NCBI GenBank assembly: GCA_930367215.1
Contig: OV884056.1
Coordinates: forward strand, 233,421,127-233,485,126
Length of the DNA stretch: 64,000 nt
Reading direction: 5' to 3'
Source of the DNA: Pollenia angustigena
Taxonomy: Eukaryota > Arthropoda > Insecta > Diptera > Polleniidae
The notes under the pieces are model-generated. The model had not been told where the DNA came from and searched no databases. It saw only the letters and a list, made by a program, of their open reading frames with translations. Of this stretch, positions 42,853 to 55,118 are shown in pieces. The position numbers and the translations under genes are program-made. How positions within the stretch are numbered: position 1 is the first letter of the stretch; every line of letters starts with the position of its first letter.

Positions 42853-44160
42853 AATATTTTCTTTTATTGCAGAGTAACATTTCTATAGCTCTATCTAATC
42901 ATGTCCGTTCAACTAGTTGACTGCCTGAGTGTTAATGATACATCCGTGTATAAAGTACTTTAAAGTAATTTGATGAAATTTTGTAAAAGGGTATATAAGT
43001 TAACATTATATTTTTTTCTTTATAAAACTTATCATGAAACAAATATATGCCGAATTTTATATACCCTTCACCATGGTTCAATAAGGACAGAAAGTTATGT
43101 TAATAGGTCCATATAAATGGATATATGGTGAAGGGTATAAAAATTGTAAAATTAAATTAATTTGTATAAATTTACATACAAAAGTGGCACTTATTTTAAC
43201 ATACAAAATTAAATGAATAAAAATTAAAAATGTTATAAATAATGTAGCGTAAAATTATCAAACAACTTAAATTGCATTTAATAACTGAACAAAAAAAGGT
43301 ATATGAAATGATATATAATTTAAAATAATTTTAAAAACAGTTTTTTAATGCAAATCTTTATTATATACTAGCATATACCCGCTACTTCGTAAGAGTCTTC
43401 TTTAAACTTGTTTAAATTCTGGCATTTAGCCCGCTACTTTAGTAGCGGGTACTATATTTTTCCCGCATTAAAGTATCAAAAATTTCAGTATTTTAGTGGC
43501 AGGCCATAATTTAGTACGAATTTGTCAATGAATGGAGGAAAATGTTTTGTAAAAAAAGTGCCAAAAATAGTTACGATTTTCACCCTTTAAATGTTCGAAT
43601 TTCGAAAAAGTACCAAATTCATATACGTATTTGTTTGATAAGTTTCGAATGTGGTATTAACATTATTTCTACGTTTATTGGTTCAAAAGATAGATGGGGT
43701 GGCAAAAAAGTACTAAAAATCAGATTTTACCCGTTTATTCCCTAATAGGGACGAATTTCAGAAAAGTACCAGACACCCGTCCGCTTATTTTTCTAAAGAA
43801 CAACGATAAATAAATAAATTTGTATTCATTATATTGCGGCATAGAAGATGATGAAAAGAGAAATGCAAAAGGGCAGCTTTTTCAGAAAGAGGCAAAAAAA
43901 AAAATGCAAAATCTTCCGTCTCGTGACAGTTCTGTTAGTATTCTGTGGGCTGGACGAAGATGAATGAATCAGTTTAAAACTTTACTTTTAAAATTTGGAG
44001 TGGCAGAATCTCTGTTGAAAAATTTTAAAACGAAATAATTCCGCACTCTAATAAAAAATATTTAAAATCTTTGTGATATATGTTATTACAGCATTTAAAT
44101 TTTGGATCACATTGTGAAAGTTTTTCATATAAAATTTTTGTTAAATTATTTTTATGATAC
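42853..44160. other. gene-free stretch with GGTGAAGGGTATA repeat ends
   Basis: About 43060-43140 has TATACCCTTCACCATGG at one side and ATATGGTGAAGGGTATAA at the other, a short copy of the same dispersed family whose end lies at 42668-42703. TAGCGGGTAC-type words near 43376-43452 form an inverted pair (CCCGCTACTT/TAGCGGGTA). No gene was recognised. Confidence 0.4.
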
Positions 44161-44169
44161 ACAGTATTA

Positions 44170-44640
44170 AATAAACTTAGGAATGCTTCACTTATTGCTC
44201 CTGGAAATCTTCAGGAGGTTTAACTAATGTGTTTCTTTTTAATTCCTTTTCATTACAAAAACTGTACTTGTTATAAAAGGATATATCGTTAAATTTTGGC
44301 AAATCACACACACACGTATGTTTCCGCATTATTTTCCAAAAAAATCTTTTCTTCTGAATTTTCAACATCATTCAAATCATGTGAAAAACCTGCTGTATGT
44401 ATATTTTGGATTAAATCTAAATGTTGTTCAATGTTAAAGTTCTTCTCGGGAGTTGAATTAGAAATTTCATTTTCAATATATATTTAGCAATTGCCTTTTG
44501 CGACAACGTTTACAAAATTTAACCCCCACCGTTTTTGGAAAAGACTACAGAACATTGTGCTTGTAATACGGTCGACATTTCCTGCTCCACGACGTATGTG
44601 CCCGAAAAAGTGTTCTAAATTGTCTTGTGTTAATGAATAA
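44170..44640 (-). pseudogene. P-element-like transposase, C-terminal fragment
   Basis: Minus strand from about 44640: SLTQDNLEHFFGHIRRGAG, then SLFQKRWGLNFVN, resembles the block near the C-terminus of P-element/THAP9 transposases (SQDxLExFFxxIRxxGG). Below it, a second frame reads IEQHLDLIQNIHTAGFSHDL and KIFLENNAETYVC (about 44450-44310), consistent with the following C-terminal region. Stops and a frame change lie between. No THAP finger or GTP-binding region was seen. Family assignment is by motif only. Confidence 0.5.
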
Positions 44641-44850
44641 CTCACGATAATACCCTATTGAATATTTGCAACTATTTGTATATTTTAATTTTAAAATTTT
44701 CAAGTATTATTTTCTGTTAATGATTTATTTTGATTTTGACATCGAGGTAAAAAAAAAGGTGAAAATGTATTCTTAAAGAAATTATTAAAGGTACCAAATT
44801 TTTTTTTACAGTACATTTTTTTTAAATAATATTAACTTTAAAACGATGTT
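44641..44850. other. left flank of the giant palindrome
   Basis: AT-rich; no gene or repeat was recognised. It differs from the right flank (58979 onward), so the flanks are not part of the palindrome. Confidence 0.5.
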
Positions 44851-44856
44851 TGTATT
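44851..44856. repeat. 6-bp TSD, left copy
   Basis: TGTATT, repeated exactly at 58973-58978, directly abutting both ends of the palindrome. Confidence 0.8.
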
Positions 44857-45394
44857 AGTAGTATGTTTAAAGGGGTTCCAAATATGATTTTCCATACAAA
44901 AGTTGGGTGCATGGTGTAAGTGTTGCCATGTTTTTATTATATTGGCCATTTTAGTGCTTTTTTTTTTGAAAAATAAAAAAAACGCTTAAAATATTTATAA
45001 TAGGAATTTAAAAACCGGGAAACCAAAATACCAACAAAATGGGTATTTTGACGGGATTTTAGCGTCGACTTGAATATTAATTTAGGATTTTTAGTTGTTA
45101 TATATATATATATATATATAATAGGCAAATGGTTTGAAGGTTATCTATTTTGATTACGCTGCATCGGCTTTCTAGCTACTTTTTCCATACAAAAGTGAGA
45201 AGAATAGTGGCAGAATTGCCAAGTTTTTATTATTGCATTTTAGCGCTTTTTTTCAGTACTATTATTATTGAAAAATAAAAAAACGCTACAAATTTTTAAA
45301 AATACTGTTTAGATGCAAATACGAATATGAGTGTAAAAGGGAAATGACGTGTAAAGAAAGTTGTTTAGGAGGTGTGATATTTTTGTTAATTGTA

Positions 45395-46700
45395 TAATTT
45401 CTTCGTGTACGTGTCAGTCTTGAAGATTTTAAACATTTTGTGAGGGATGATAATTTTACTTGTGCATAAGAATTTGTGGGAAAAATTTTTTTTTATTTAT
45501 TTAGTAGCAGGTGTTAAATTTCTTCGTGAACGTGTCTTGAAGATTTTAAAATTTTGTGAGGGATGATAATTTTACTTGTGCGTTTTCGTATTAACGATAA
45601 AACTGATCGTTGAATAATTATTTTTATTTTTTCAGTTATTGTGTGTGTGTTTAGAATAGTTAATGACTTTGTTGCATAGGTTTTCTAGTGACTTTTTGCT
45701 TTGAATGCCTCGGTAGGCTTGTGGGATCAACCACTTTTTTTTTATATCAACAGCCACCAGCTGCACATTAGCTATGTTTACATAAATAATCAGAATTATA
45801 TTACAAAAAGTAGAAAGTAACTTCTTGGTTTTACTTATAGATCCTTAATAATTTTCGTTATCGTACTCTACTCCTCCTTATATATAACAGCAACAAAAAC
45901 ATTAGCAACTTAGAATATACATGAATAGAGCTGACGCAGCTGTAACAAGTCTAACAAACAGAAAACAAATCCAAAAAAAAAAAAATGTTTGGTTTTCTGA
46001 AATTCTTTAATTATACTAAAATAAGCCCCGCCCCTTATTTTATAAATTTGTTAACTAATGAAATATGACGGGACTGTACCAAAAATATGATTAATTGTGA
46101 AATTAAAACTGTTGATTGAGCATGCTTAATCATGTTTATAATTATTAAATATCACAAATACATTAATAAGACTAACCTAACAATATCAAAACCAAACATG
46201 ATTGAACTTGAATATTATTTTTGTCAAGCTAATAGGGCCTAAATTTCTTCAATGTAAATAAAATTCAATTTTTATTTCAATATTTTGTTTAAAAGTAAAA
46301 TTTTTATCTATAATAAAGAGATATAAATATTAAATGAAATAGAAAAAATTTTGTTCTTGTACGTGTCTTGAAGATTTTAAATTTTGTGAGGGATGATAAT
46401 TTTACTTGTGCGTATTCATATTGATGATTTACAAGTTGTTTATTTTAGTGGAAGGTGTGAAATTTCTTCGTGTACGTGTCTTGAAGATCTTAAAATTTTG
46501 TGAGGGATGATAATTTTACTTGTGCGTTTTCGTATTAAAGATAAAACTGATCGTAGAATAAGTATTTTTTTAGTTTTTTTTCAGTTATTGTGTATGTGTT
46601 TAGAATAGTTAATGACTTTGTTGCATAGGTTTTCAAATGACTTTTTGCATTGAATGCCTCGGTAGGCTTGTGGGATCAACCACTTTTTTTATATCAACAG
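45395..46700. repeat. duplicated block with four copies of TGAGGGATGATAATTTTACT
   Basis: The phrase CTTGAAGATTTTAAAATTTT plus GTGAGGGATGATAATTTTAC occurs at about 45419, 45536, 46367 and 46479. CCTCGGTAGGCTTGTGGGAT followed by CAACCACTTTTTTT closes each half (about 45709-45741 and 46657-46689). Between the halves (45760-46340) is unrelated sequence. The right arm holds the mirror set at about 57120-58440. Confidence 0.75.
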
Positions 46701-47589
46701 CAACCGACATCACTTTTAATTACATTTAACAAATAGAAGGAGTTGTAATTTTTGGGTTTTGTTAATCTTAAATAGAATTATATATATTTTTTTTTGCGCA
46801 GATTTAATTATCACAAGAGACTCTGGTCTGTTTCACTACAACGGACTAAAGGTCAAAGTAACTATTAATCGGTTAATTAAGTTAGCATATAATTTTTGTT
46901 TATAACACTTAATAAGCATTTTCTAAAAACATTTGCAGATAGTTTCACTATTACTCAATGTTTATAACCTTTTATTTATTTTTTTTCTAGTTTGATACTC
47001 TATAATATATGTAAGTTTAATGAAGAATTTTTCTATGGTTTGATACTCTACAATGACAGTATAGTTAAGAATTTAGTTCAATCCATGGATACACTGCATA
47101 CAGTTAATAATTATACATTATACATACAAATACAATATTATTTTTTATTAACCATAGTACATGATTTATTAATTGTTTTGATAATATTTAGTAAAAGTTT
47201 ATATATAGTATAAACTTGAAGTCGACTATACCAATAGAATATTAAATGTTACTGAAAAAAGGAAATCATATTACAAAATCAATTAAGATGATCTAAAAAA
47301 GAGTATTACATAGGAGTTTTGAATATTTAATAAGTAAATATCTATTATATCTGCTTATAATTATCAGTTAGGAATTTAAAGATAACAAATTTGTTTTATA
47401 ATTAGTACAGCTTTATATGTTTTTTTTTCTAGTTTATTAACCATACATTATCATACCATACCATTATAATCCATAGAATATAAAACAATTTAAAATAGTT
47501 AAATCCGCAAAAGAAAATCACAAACTTTATTTATTTATGTAAAACCGTACTCCATTAATCATTTATTTATACTTATATTTAGTATATAT

Positions 47590-50170
47590 ACTAATACCAT
47601 GAAATGAATAGTTCAATAACCATATTATATGGTTTATTTAATGTTTTTGTATACCGTTTTGTAATTCCTATAATTTGTTTTCCTATTATTTCCCTTCTAT
47701 ATTTAATATTTATACACTTCCATACATCCTTAAATATACATTCTGTTTTAAGCATTTCTACTATACATATATAAAAATTTTTTTCTTATACTAACATTCT
47801 ATATTTAATCTTAGTATTATGATCTTACTCTTGATTTTAATCTTAGTCTTAGTGTTGATCTTAGTAGTAGTCTTTTGATCTTGGTTTTATAGTTTCGGAT
47901 TTCGATCTTGTTTTTTTGTTTATAGACTTGCAACATTACTCTTGTATTACTCTTGCGTGCTGCTTTGTTTACGTTTTCTTAGACTGAATACATATATGGA
48001 AATTTAAAATTTCTTTACTTACATATAAAATATCTATCTACTGTTATACGAATGCGTTGAACTTAGTGTTTTCAATTGAAATATTAAACTTCGATTTTAA
48101 ACAGACATATGCATCTTTTATTTTTTATAGGAAATTAATACTCGGTACTAGCGACAACCTCGAAGCTTGCACCGACCCCAGTTTTCATAACGTGCAAGAA
48201 TCGAGTTTCTACTATACTTCATTCTCATCAAACTAATCACACAAGGCGATTTTAAGAAAATCCATACTAATCCTTTCAATTTTATCAACTCTATCCATTA
48301 TATTATTATTTTAATTTTAACAAATCTTATAAATTCTATTCAGTTCTCACATAATTTTATTCATTGTATATACAACCTTAACCAGTAACTCATATTTATA
48401 TATACAGTTTTTTCAAACCACTTTTAAAAACATAGTTTGATTTTTACTTGTCTACTATATTAAAAAATAATCCATAAACTTAAATGAAAATTTAGGTTTA
48501 TATTAAGTAATTTGATTATACGCTGAGATACGCTGATAGTTTTTCTACCTTAAATTTATATATTGAATAGAAAGTTACATCTGAATGTAGTGTTTCGGTA
48601 AGAATGTCTCTATATTACTTTAAATCAGGTTTCTTATAATACAGAGTTTTTAAATGAAATGTTAACAATCCTAATGTTAATTTCAATATAATTTCATTTA
48701 AATCAAATATATATATATATATATATTAATTTGTTAGAATCAAACCATCAATTACCATCATGATCTTATTAATGCCATATATTTTTTTTTTATTATTTTT
48801 ATTATTCGTTAAAAACTTTATATTCTTATATGTAGAAGATACATATGATTTAGGATTTCTCCTTCATTTTAAACTTGTTTGATTTTACAATGTTCATATT
48901 AGTTATTTCAGCCTCTTCATTATCATTATGATCATTATCATAATCATCATAATTAAGATCAGTTATATTCTTTGCTCCTTAAAAACAACAATTCTATTAT
49001 CTTATGTTTTTTTTTTCTAGTTTGCTTTTCTATAATATTAGTTTAATAAAGAGTTTTTCTATAGCACGAAATGAATAGTTTAATAACCATATTATATGGT
49101 TTATTTAATGTTTATGCATACAGTTTTGTAATTGCTATAATTTGTTTTCCTTTTATTTCCCCTTCTATACTTAATATTTATATACCTCCATACATCCTTA
49201 AATAAACATTATGTTTTGAGCATTTCTTTACTATACATATATATAAATTTTTTCCTTTTCTAACATTCCTATATTTAGTCTTAATCTTATGATCTTAGTC
49301 TTGATTTTAATTAATCTTAATCTTAGTGTTAATCTTGATAGTAGCCTTTTAGTCTTGGTTTTATAGTTTCGGATCTCAATCTTAGTTTTTGTATAGACAT
49401 CTCATTTACAAACCTATAACTTCAATCTAATCAAACCTATCACACAAGACGATTGTCTTCTGTTTTTCAAGAAAATCCATACTAATCCTTTCAATTTTAT
49501 CAACTCTATCCATTATATTATTATTTTAATTTTAACAAATCTTATAAATTCTATTCAGTTCTCACATAATTTTATTCATTGTATATACAATCCTTAACCA
49601 TTATCTCATATTTATAGATACAGTTTTTCAATTCACTTTTAAAAACATAGTTTGATTTTTACTTGTCTACTATATTAAAAAATAATCCATAAACTTAAAT
49701 GAAAATTTAGGTTTATATTAAGTAATTTGATTAAACACTGAGATACGCTGATAGTTTTTCTACCTTAAATTTATATATTGAATAGAAAGTTACATCTGAA
49801 TGTAGTGTTTCGGTAAGAATGTCTCTATATTACTTTAAATCAGGTTTCTTATAATACAGAGTTTTTAAATGAAATATTAACAATCCTAATGTTAATTTCA
49901 ATCTAATTTCATTTAAATCATATATATATATTAATTTGTTAGAATCAAACCATCAATTACCATCATGATCTTATTAATGTCATATATTTTTTTTTTATTA
50001 TTTTTATTACTCGTTAAAAACTTTATTTTCTTTTATGTAGGAGATACATATGATTTAGGATTTCTCCTTCATTTTAAACTTGTTTGATTTGAAAATTTTC
50101 ATATTAGGTATTTCAACCTTTTCATTATTATTATACTCATTATCATAATCATCATAATTGAGATTAGTTA
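47590..50170. repeat. tandem duplication, units of about 1.46 and 1.1 kb
   Basis: GAAATGAATAGTT[CT]AATAACCATA begins both units (47602 and 49069). Shared landmarks are TTTTATAGTTTCGGAT (47886 and 49359) and TTTCGGTAAGAATGTCTCTA (48592 and 49808). The second unit lacks the segment 47905-48240. The mirror copies are in the right arm (about 53640-56220). Confidence 0.7.
48159..48205. repeat. GC-rich hairpin unique within each palindrome arm
   Basis: CTCGA + CTTGCAC (48159-48163 and 48166-48172) pair with GTGCAAG + TCGAG (48192-48198 and 48201-48205), with a 19-nt loop. It is the most GC-rich point of the arm. The mirror copy is at about 55612-55658. Confidence 0.6.
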
Positions 50171-51894
50171 TATTCTTTTCTCATTAAAACCAACAATTCT
50201 ATTATCATAATCATCAAAATTGGGTTTAAATATATTTTGTTTTTATTTTTTCGTTGAAACCAACATATCATAATCATTATTATCAAAATCAGGTTTATAT
50301 ATGTTTTTTTTTTTTTTTTTAGTCAAGATACTTTAACATCATCATAATCAGAAATATTATTTTTACAAATGTTGATATTGTGATTTTAATTAAACTGGTT
50401 ATAATCACCTAAGGTTGAAATGATAGAGATGTTATCCGTTTAATTCTGTTGACTAATTCACATTTATTAAGACATATAGATAATAACAGAATTGATCGAG
50501 GATTCATAATTGAATAACTTTGAATAAGAATTGAGCTTATAGTTGGATGTAAGTACGATTTAAACAATAATAACCAACATCGAATGAGTGATTCATCATT
50601 TTATTTAATTGAAAGCATACCACTTTACATCAAGATACCTTATTTTTAATCTGGTAGCATAAAGCAGTTACCTATTTTTGATCTGGTAACGTATAAACAG
50701 AGAGAATTAATATCAGATTTAAATAACAAACCAAATATAAGATACATTATATAATCCAACAACAACAACAACAATATATTCAACATGAATTGATTCGAAA
50801 AAAAAACACACAATTCTTAAATGCATTCAATTAGTTTGTCTTATGATTATACTTTAGCTGAGAGAGATTCATACCATATACATATTTACACGTTATGCAC
50901 TTACAACATAAAATTCAAAGTTTATTAACCATAATATATGGTTTAATATAATGTTTTAACAGCAATCATTAAAAATTTATATATAATATAAACTTATAGT
51001 TGACTGTACCATCAGAATATTGACTGATAATATCACAATAGAATCATATTACACAAACAATATATAGAATATTATAAAGAGAAAGGTATAAACTCATATG
51101 TCTATAGGTAACAGTTAAGAATTTTACAATATATCGGTTTAAGATATGTTATTTCTAATTAAGAGTTTAGTTTAATGGTTCTTGGAAGTTTATTTTCAAT
51201 ATAAATACATACATACATATTTGCTGATTTATTCCTATTTGATAATTTTTGATTTGATTGTTTTTTTCTTTTTACCTACAACACATTAATGAAATGGATA
51301 TACATTAATGATGATGTTTTTTAACACTTTTAAATATTTGTTAAATATAGCTACATCAACTTCTTAATACATCGAATCAACTTACTGAGAATTAATTTTT
51401 AAATTAATATTTTGATATCCGTATACCCAGCTGATAGGCTGGTTGTGTATAGGTTTACATGATAATCACAAATTTCTTTAAAATAATAAAATTTCATTGA
51501 ATTAACTCTCAAATTGCAACCATACCCATAAAGTATAGATAGTACATCCCATATAAATTTATACTTTTACATTAAATTATTTAGTTTCACTATGTTCTCA
51601 TCATGATTAATATAGAAAATCATATTTTCATATACCCACACCACAAAAGTGAAGAGTATATTAGATATACGTTAATACTAATCATAGTTACCTTTTAATA
51701 TACTAAATCAACTTATTTACTTAGAATTACTTTTTAAAACAATTTAAACATGAACCAATCCGACTGGTTGGTGGGCTGTTCATATAAAACTAAAAATAAA
51801 ATTTGATTTTTAGGTTTACATGCACAGCTAGCTGTCTATTGTGTGATTTATAGAACACAAACGCAAAACTCATCAGTTCAACTTACATTTAAAA

Positions 51895-51909
51895 CTGAAA
51901 CAAATTATG
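51895..51909. other. 15-bp asymmetric centre of the giant palindrome
   Basis: CTGAAACAAATTATG is the only non-mirrored sequence at the axis. The arms meet it with CATTTAAAA and TTTTAAATG. Confidence 0.85.
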
Positions 51910-54900
51910 TTTTAAATGAAAGTTGAACTGATGAGTTTTGCGTTTGTGTTCTATAAATCACACAATAGACAGCTAGCTGTGCATGTAAACCTAAAAATCA
52001 AATTTTATTTTTAGTTTTATATGAACAGCCCACCAACCAGTCGGATTGGTTCATGTTTAAATTGTTTTAAAAAGTAATTCTAAGTAAATAAGTTGATTTA
52101 GTATATTAAAAGGTAACTATGATTAGTATTAACGTATATCTAATATACTCTTCACTTTTGTGGTGTGGGTATATGAAAATATGATTTTCTATATTAATCA
52201 TGATGAGAACATAGTGAAACTAAATAATTTAATGTAAAAGTATAAATTTATATGGGATGTACTATCTATACTTTATGGGTATGGTTGCAATTTGAGAGTT
52301 AATTCAATGAAATTTTATTATTTTAAAGAAATTTGTGATTATCATGTAAACCTATACACAACCAGCCTATCAGCTGGGTATACGGATATCAAAATATTAA
52401 TTTAAAAATTAATTCTCAGTAAGTTGATTCGATGTATTAAGAAGTTGATGTAGCTATATTTAACAAATATTTAAAAGTGTTAAAAAACATCATCATTAAT
52501 GTATATCCATTTCATTAATGTGTTGTAGGTAAAAAGAAAAAAACAATCAAATCAAAAATTATCAAATAGGAATAAATCAGCAAATATGTATGTATGTATG
52601 TATTTATATTGAAAATAAACTTCCAAGAACCATTAAACTAAACTCTTAATTAGAAATAACATATCTTAAACCGATATATTGTAAAATTCTTAACTGTTAC
52701 CTATAGACATATGAGTTTATACCTTTCTCTTTATAATATTCTATATATTGTTTGTGTAATATGATTCTATTGTGATATTATCAGTCAATATTCTGATGGT
52801 ACAGTCAACTATAAGTTTATATTATATATAAATTTTTAATGATTGCTGTTAAAACATTATATTAAACCATATATTATGGTTAATAAACTTTGAATTTTAT
52901 GTTGTAAGTGCATAACGTGTAAATATGTATATGGTATGAATCTCTCTCAGCTAAAGTATAATCATAAGACAAACTAATTGAATGCATTTAAGAATTGTGT
53001 GTTTTTTTTTTTCGAATCAATTCATGTTGAATATATTGTTGTTGTTGTTGTTGGATTATATAATGTATCTTATATTTGGTTTGTTATTTAAATCTGATAT
53101 TAATTCTCTCTGTTTATACGTTACCAGATCAAAAATAGGTAACTGCTTTATGCTACCAGATTAAAAATAAGGTATCTTGATGTAAAGTGGTATGCTTTCA
53201 ATTAAATAAAATGATGAATCACTCATTCGATGTTGGTTATTATTGTTTAAATCGTACTTACATCCAACTATAAGCTCAATTCTTATTCAAAGATATTCAA
53301 TTATGAATCCTCGATCAATTCTGTTATTATCTATATGTCTTAATAAATGTGAATTAGTCAACAGAATTAAACGGATAACATCTCTATCATTTCAACCTTA
53401 GGTGATTATAACCAGTTTAATTAAAATCACAATATCAACATTTGTAAAAATAATATTTCTGATTATGATGATGTTAAAGTATCTTGACTAAAAAAAAAAA
53501 AAAAAAAAAACATATATAAACCTGATTTTGATAATAATGATTATGATTTGTTGGTTTCAACGAAAAAATAAAAACAAAATATATTTAAACCCAATTTTGA
53601 TGATTATGATAATAGAATTGTTGGTTTTAATGAGAAAAGAATATAACTAATCTCAATTATGATGATTATGATAATGAGTATAATAATAATGAAAAGGTTG
53701 AAATACCTAATATGAAAATTTTCAAATCAAACAAGTTTAAAATGAAGGAGAAATCCTAAATCATATGTATCTCCTACATATAAGAAAATAAAGTTTTTAA
53801 CGAGTAATAAAAATAATAAAAAAAAAATATATGACATTAATAAGATCATGATGGTAATTGATGGTTTGATTCTAACAAATTAATATATATATATGATTTA
53901 AATGAAATTAGATTGAAATTAACATTAGGATTGTTAATATTTCATTTAAAAACTCTGTATTATAAGAAACCTGATTTAAAGTAATATAGAGACATTCTTA
54001 CCGAAACACTACATTCAGATGTAACTTTCTATTCAATATATAAATTTAAGGTAGAAAAACTATCAGCGTATCTCAGTGTTTAATCAAATTACTTAATATA
54101 AACCTAAATTTTCATTTAAGTTTATGGATTATTTTTTAATATAGTAGACAAGTAAAAATCAAACTATGTTTTTAAAAGTGAATTGAAAAACTGTATCTAT
54201 AAATATGAGATAATGGTTAAGGATTGTATATACAATGAATAAAATTATGTGAGAACTGAATAGAATTTATAAGATTTGTTAAAATTAAAATAATAATATA
54301 ATGGATAGAGTTGATAAAATTGAAAGGATTAGTATGGATTTTCTTGAAAAACAGAAGACAATCGTCTTGTGTGATAGGTTTGATTAGATTGAAGTTATAG
54401 GTTTGTAAATGAGATGTCTATACAAAAACTAAGATTGAGATCCGAAACTATAAAACCAAGACTAAAAGGCTACTATCAAGATTAACACTAAGATTAAGAT
54501 TAATTAAAATCAAGACTAAGATCATAAGATTAAGACTAAATATAGGAATGTTAGAAAAGGAAAAAATTTATATATATGTATAGTAAAGAAATGCTCAAAA
54601 CATAATGTTTATTTAAGGATGTATGGAGGTATATAAATATTAAGTATAGAAGGGGAAATAAAAGGAAAACAAATTATAGCAATTACAAAACTGTATGCAA
54701 AAACATTAAATAAACCATATAATATGGTTATTAAACTATTCATTTCGTGCTATAGAAAAACTCTTTATTAAACTAATATTATAGAAAAGCAAACTAGAAA
54801 AAAAAAACATAAGATAATAGAATTGTTGTTTTTAAGGAGCAAAGAATATAACTGATCTTAATTATGATGATTATGATAATGATCATAATGATAATGAAGA

Positions 54901-55083
54901 GGCTGAAATAACTAATATGAACATTGTAAAATCAAACAAGTTTAAAATGAAGGAGAAATCCTAAATCATATGTATCTTCTACATATAAGAATATAAAGTT
55001 TTTAACGAATAATAAAAATAATAAAAAAAAAATATATGGCATTAATAAGATCATGATGGTAATTGATGGTTTGATTCTAACAA

Positions 55084-55118
<35 letters not shown>

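Larger units (their letters stand above)
44857..51894 (+). repeat. left arm of the giant palindrome
   Basis: Contains, in order: two tandem subterminal modules starting TTTCCATACAAAAGT (44892 and 45182), a (TA)n run (45099-45121), the duplicated block 45395-45745/46345-46700, the duplicated block 47590-49060/49065-50170, and dispersed-repeat ends GTATACCCAGCTGATAGG (51431) and ATACCCACACCACAAAAGTG (51632). Gene-free. Confidence 0.85.

Noticed and set aside
47590..50170. CRISPR-like or satellite array
   Set aside because: Only two long units; no short regular repeat-spacer pattern anywhere in the window.
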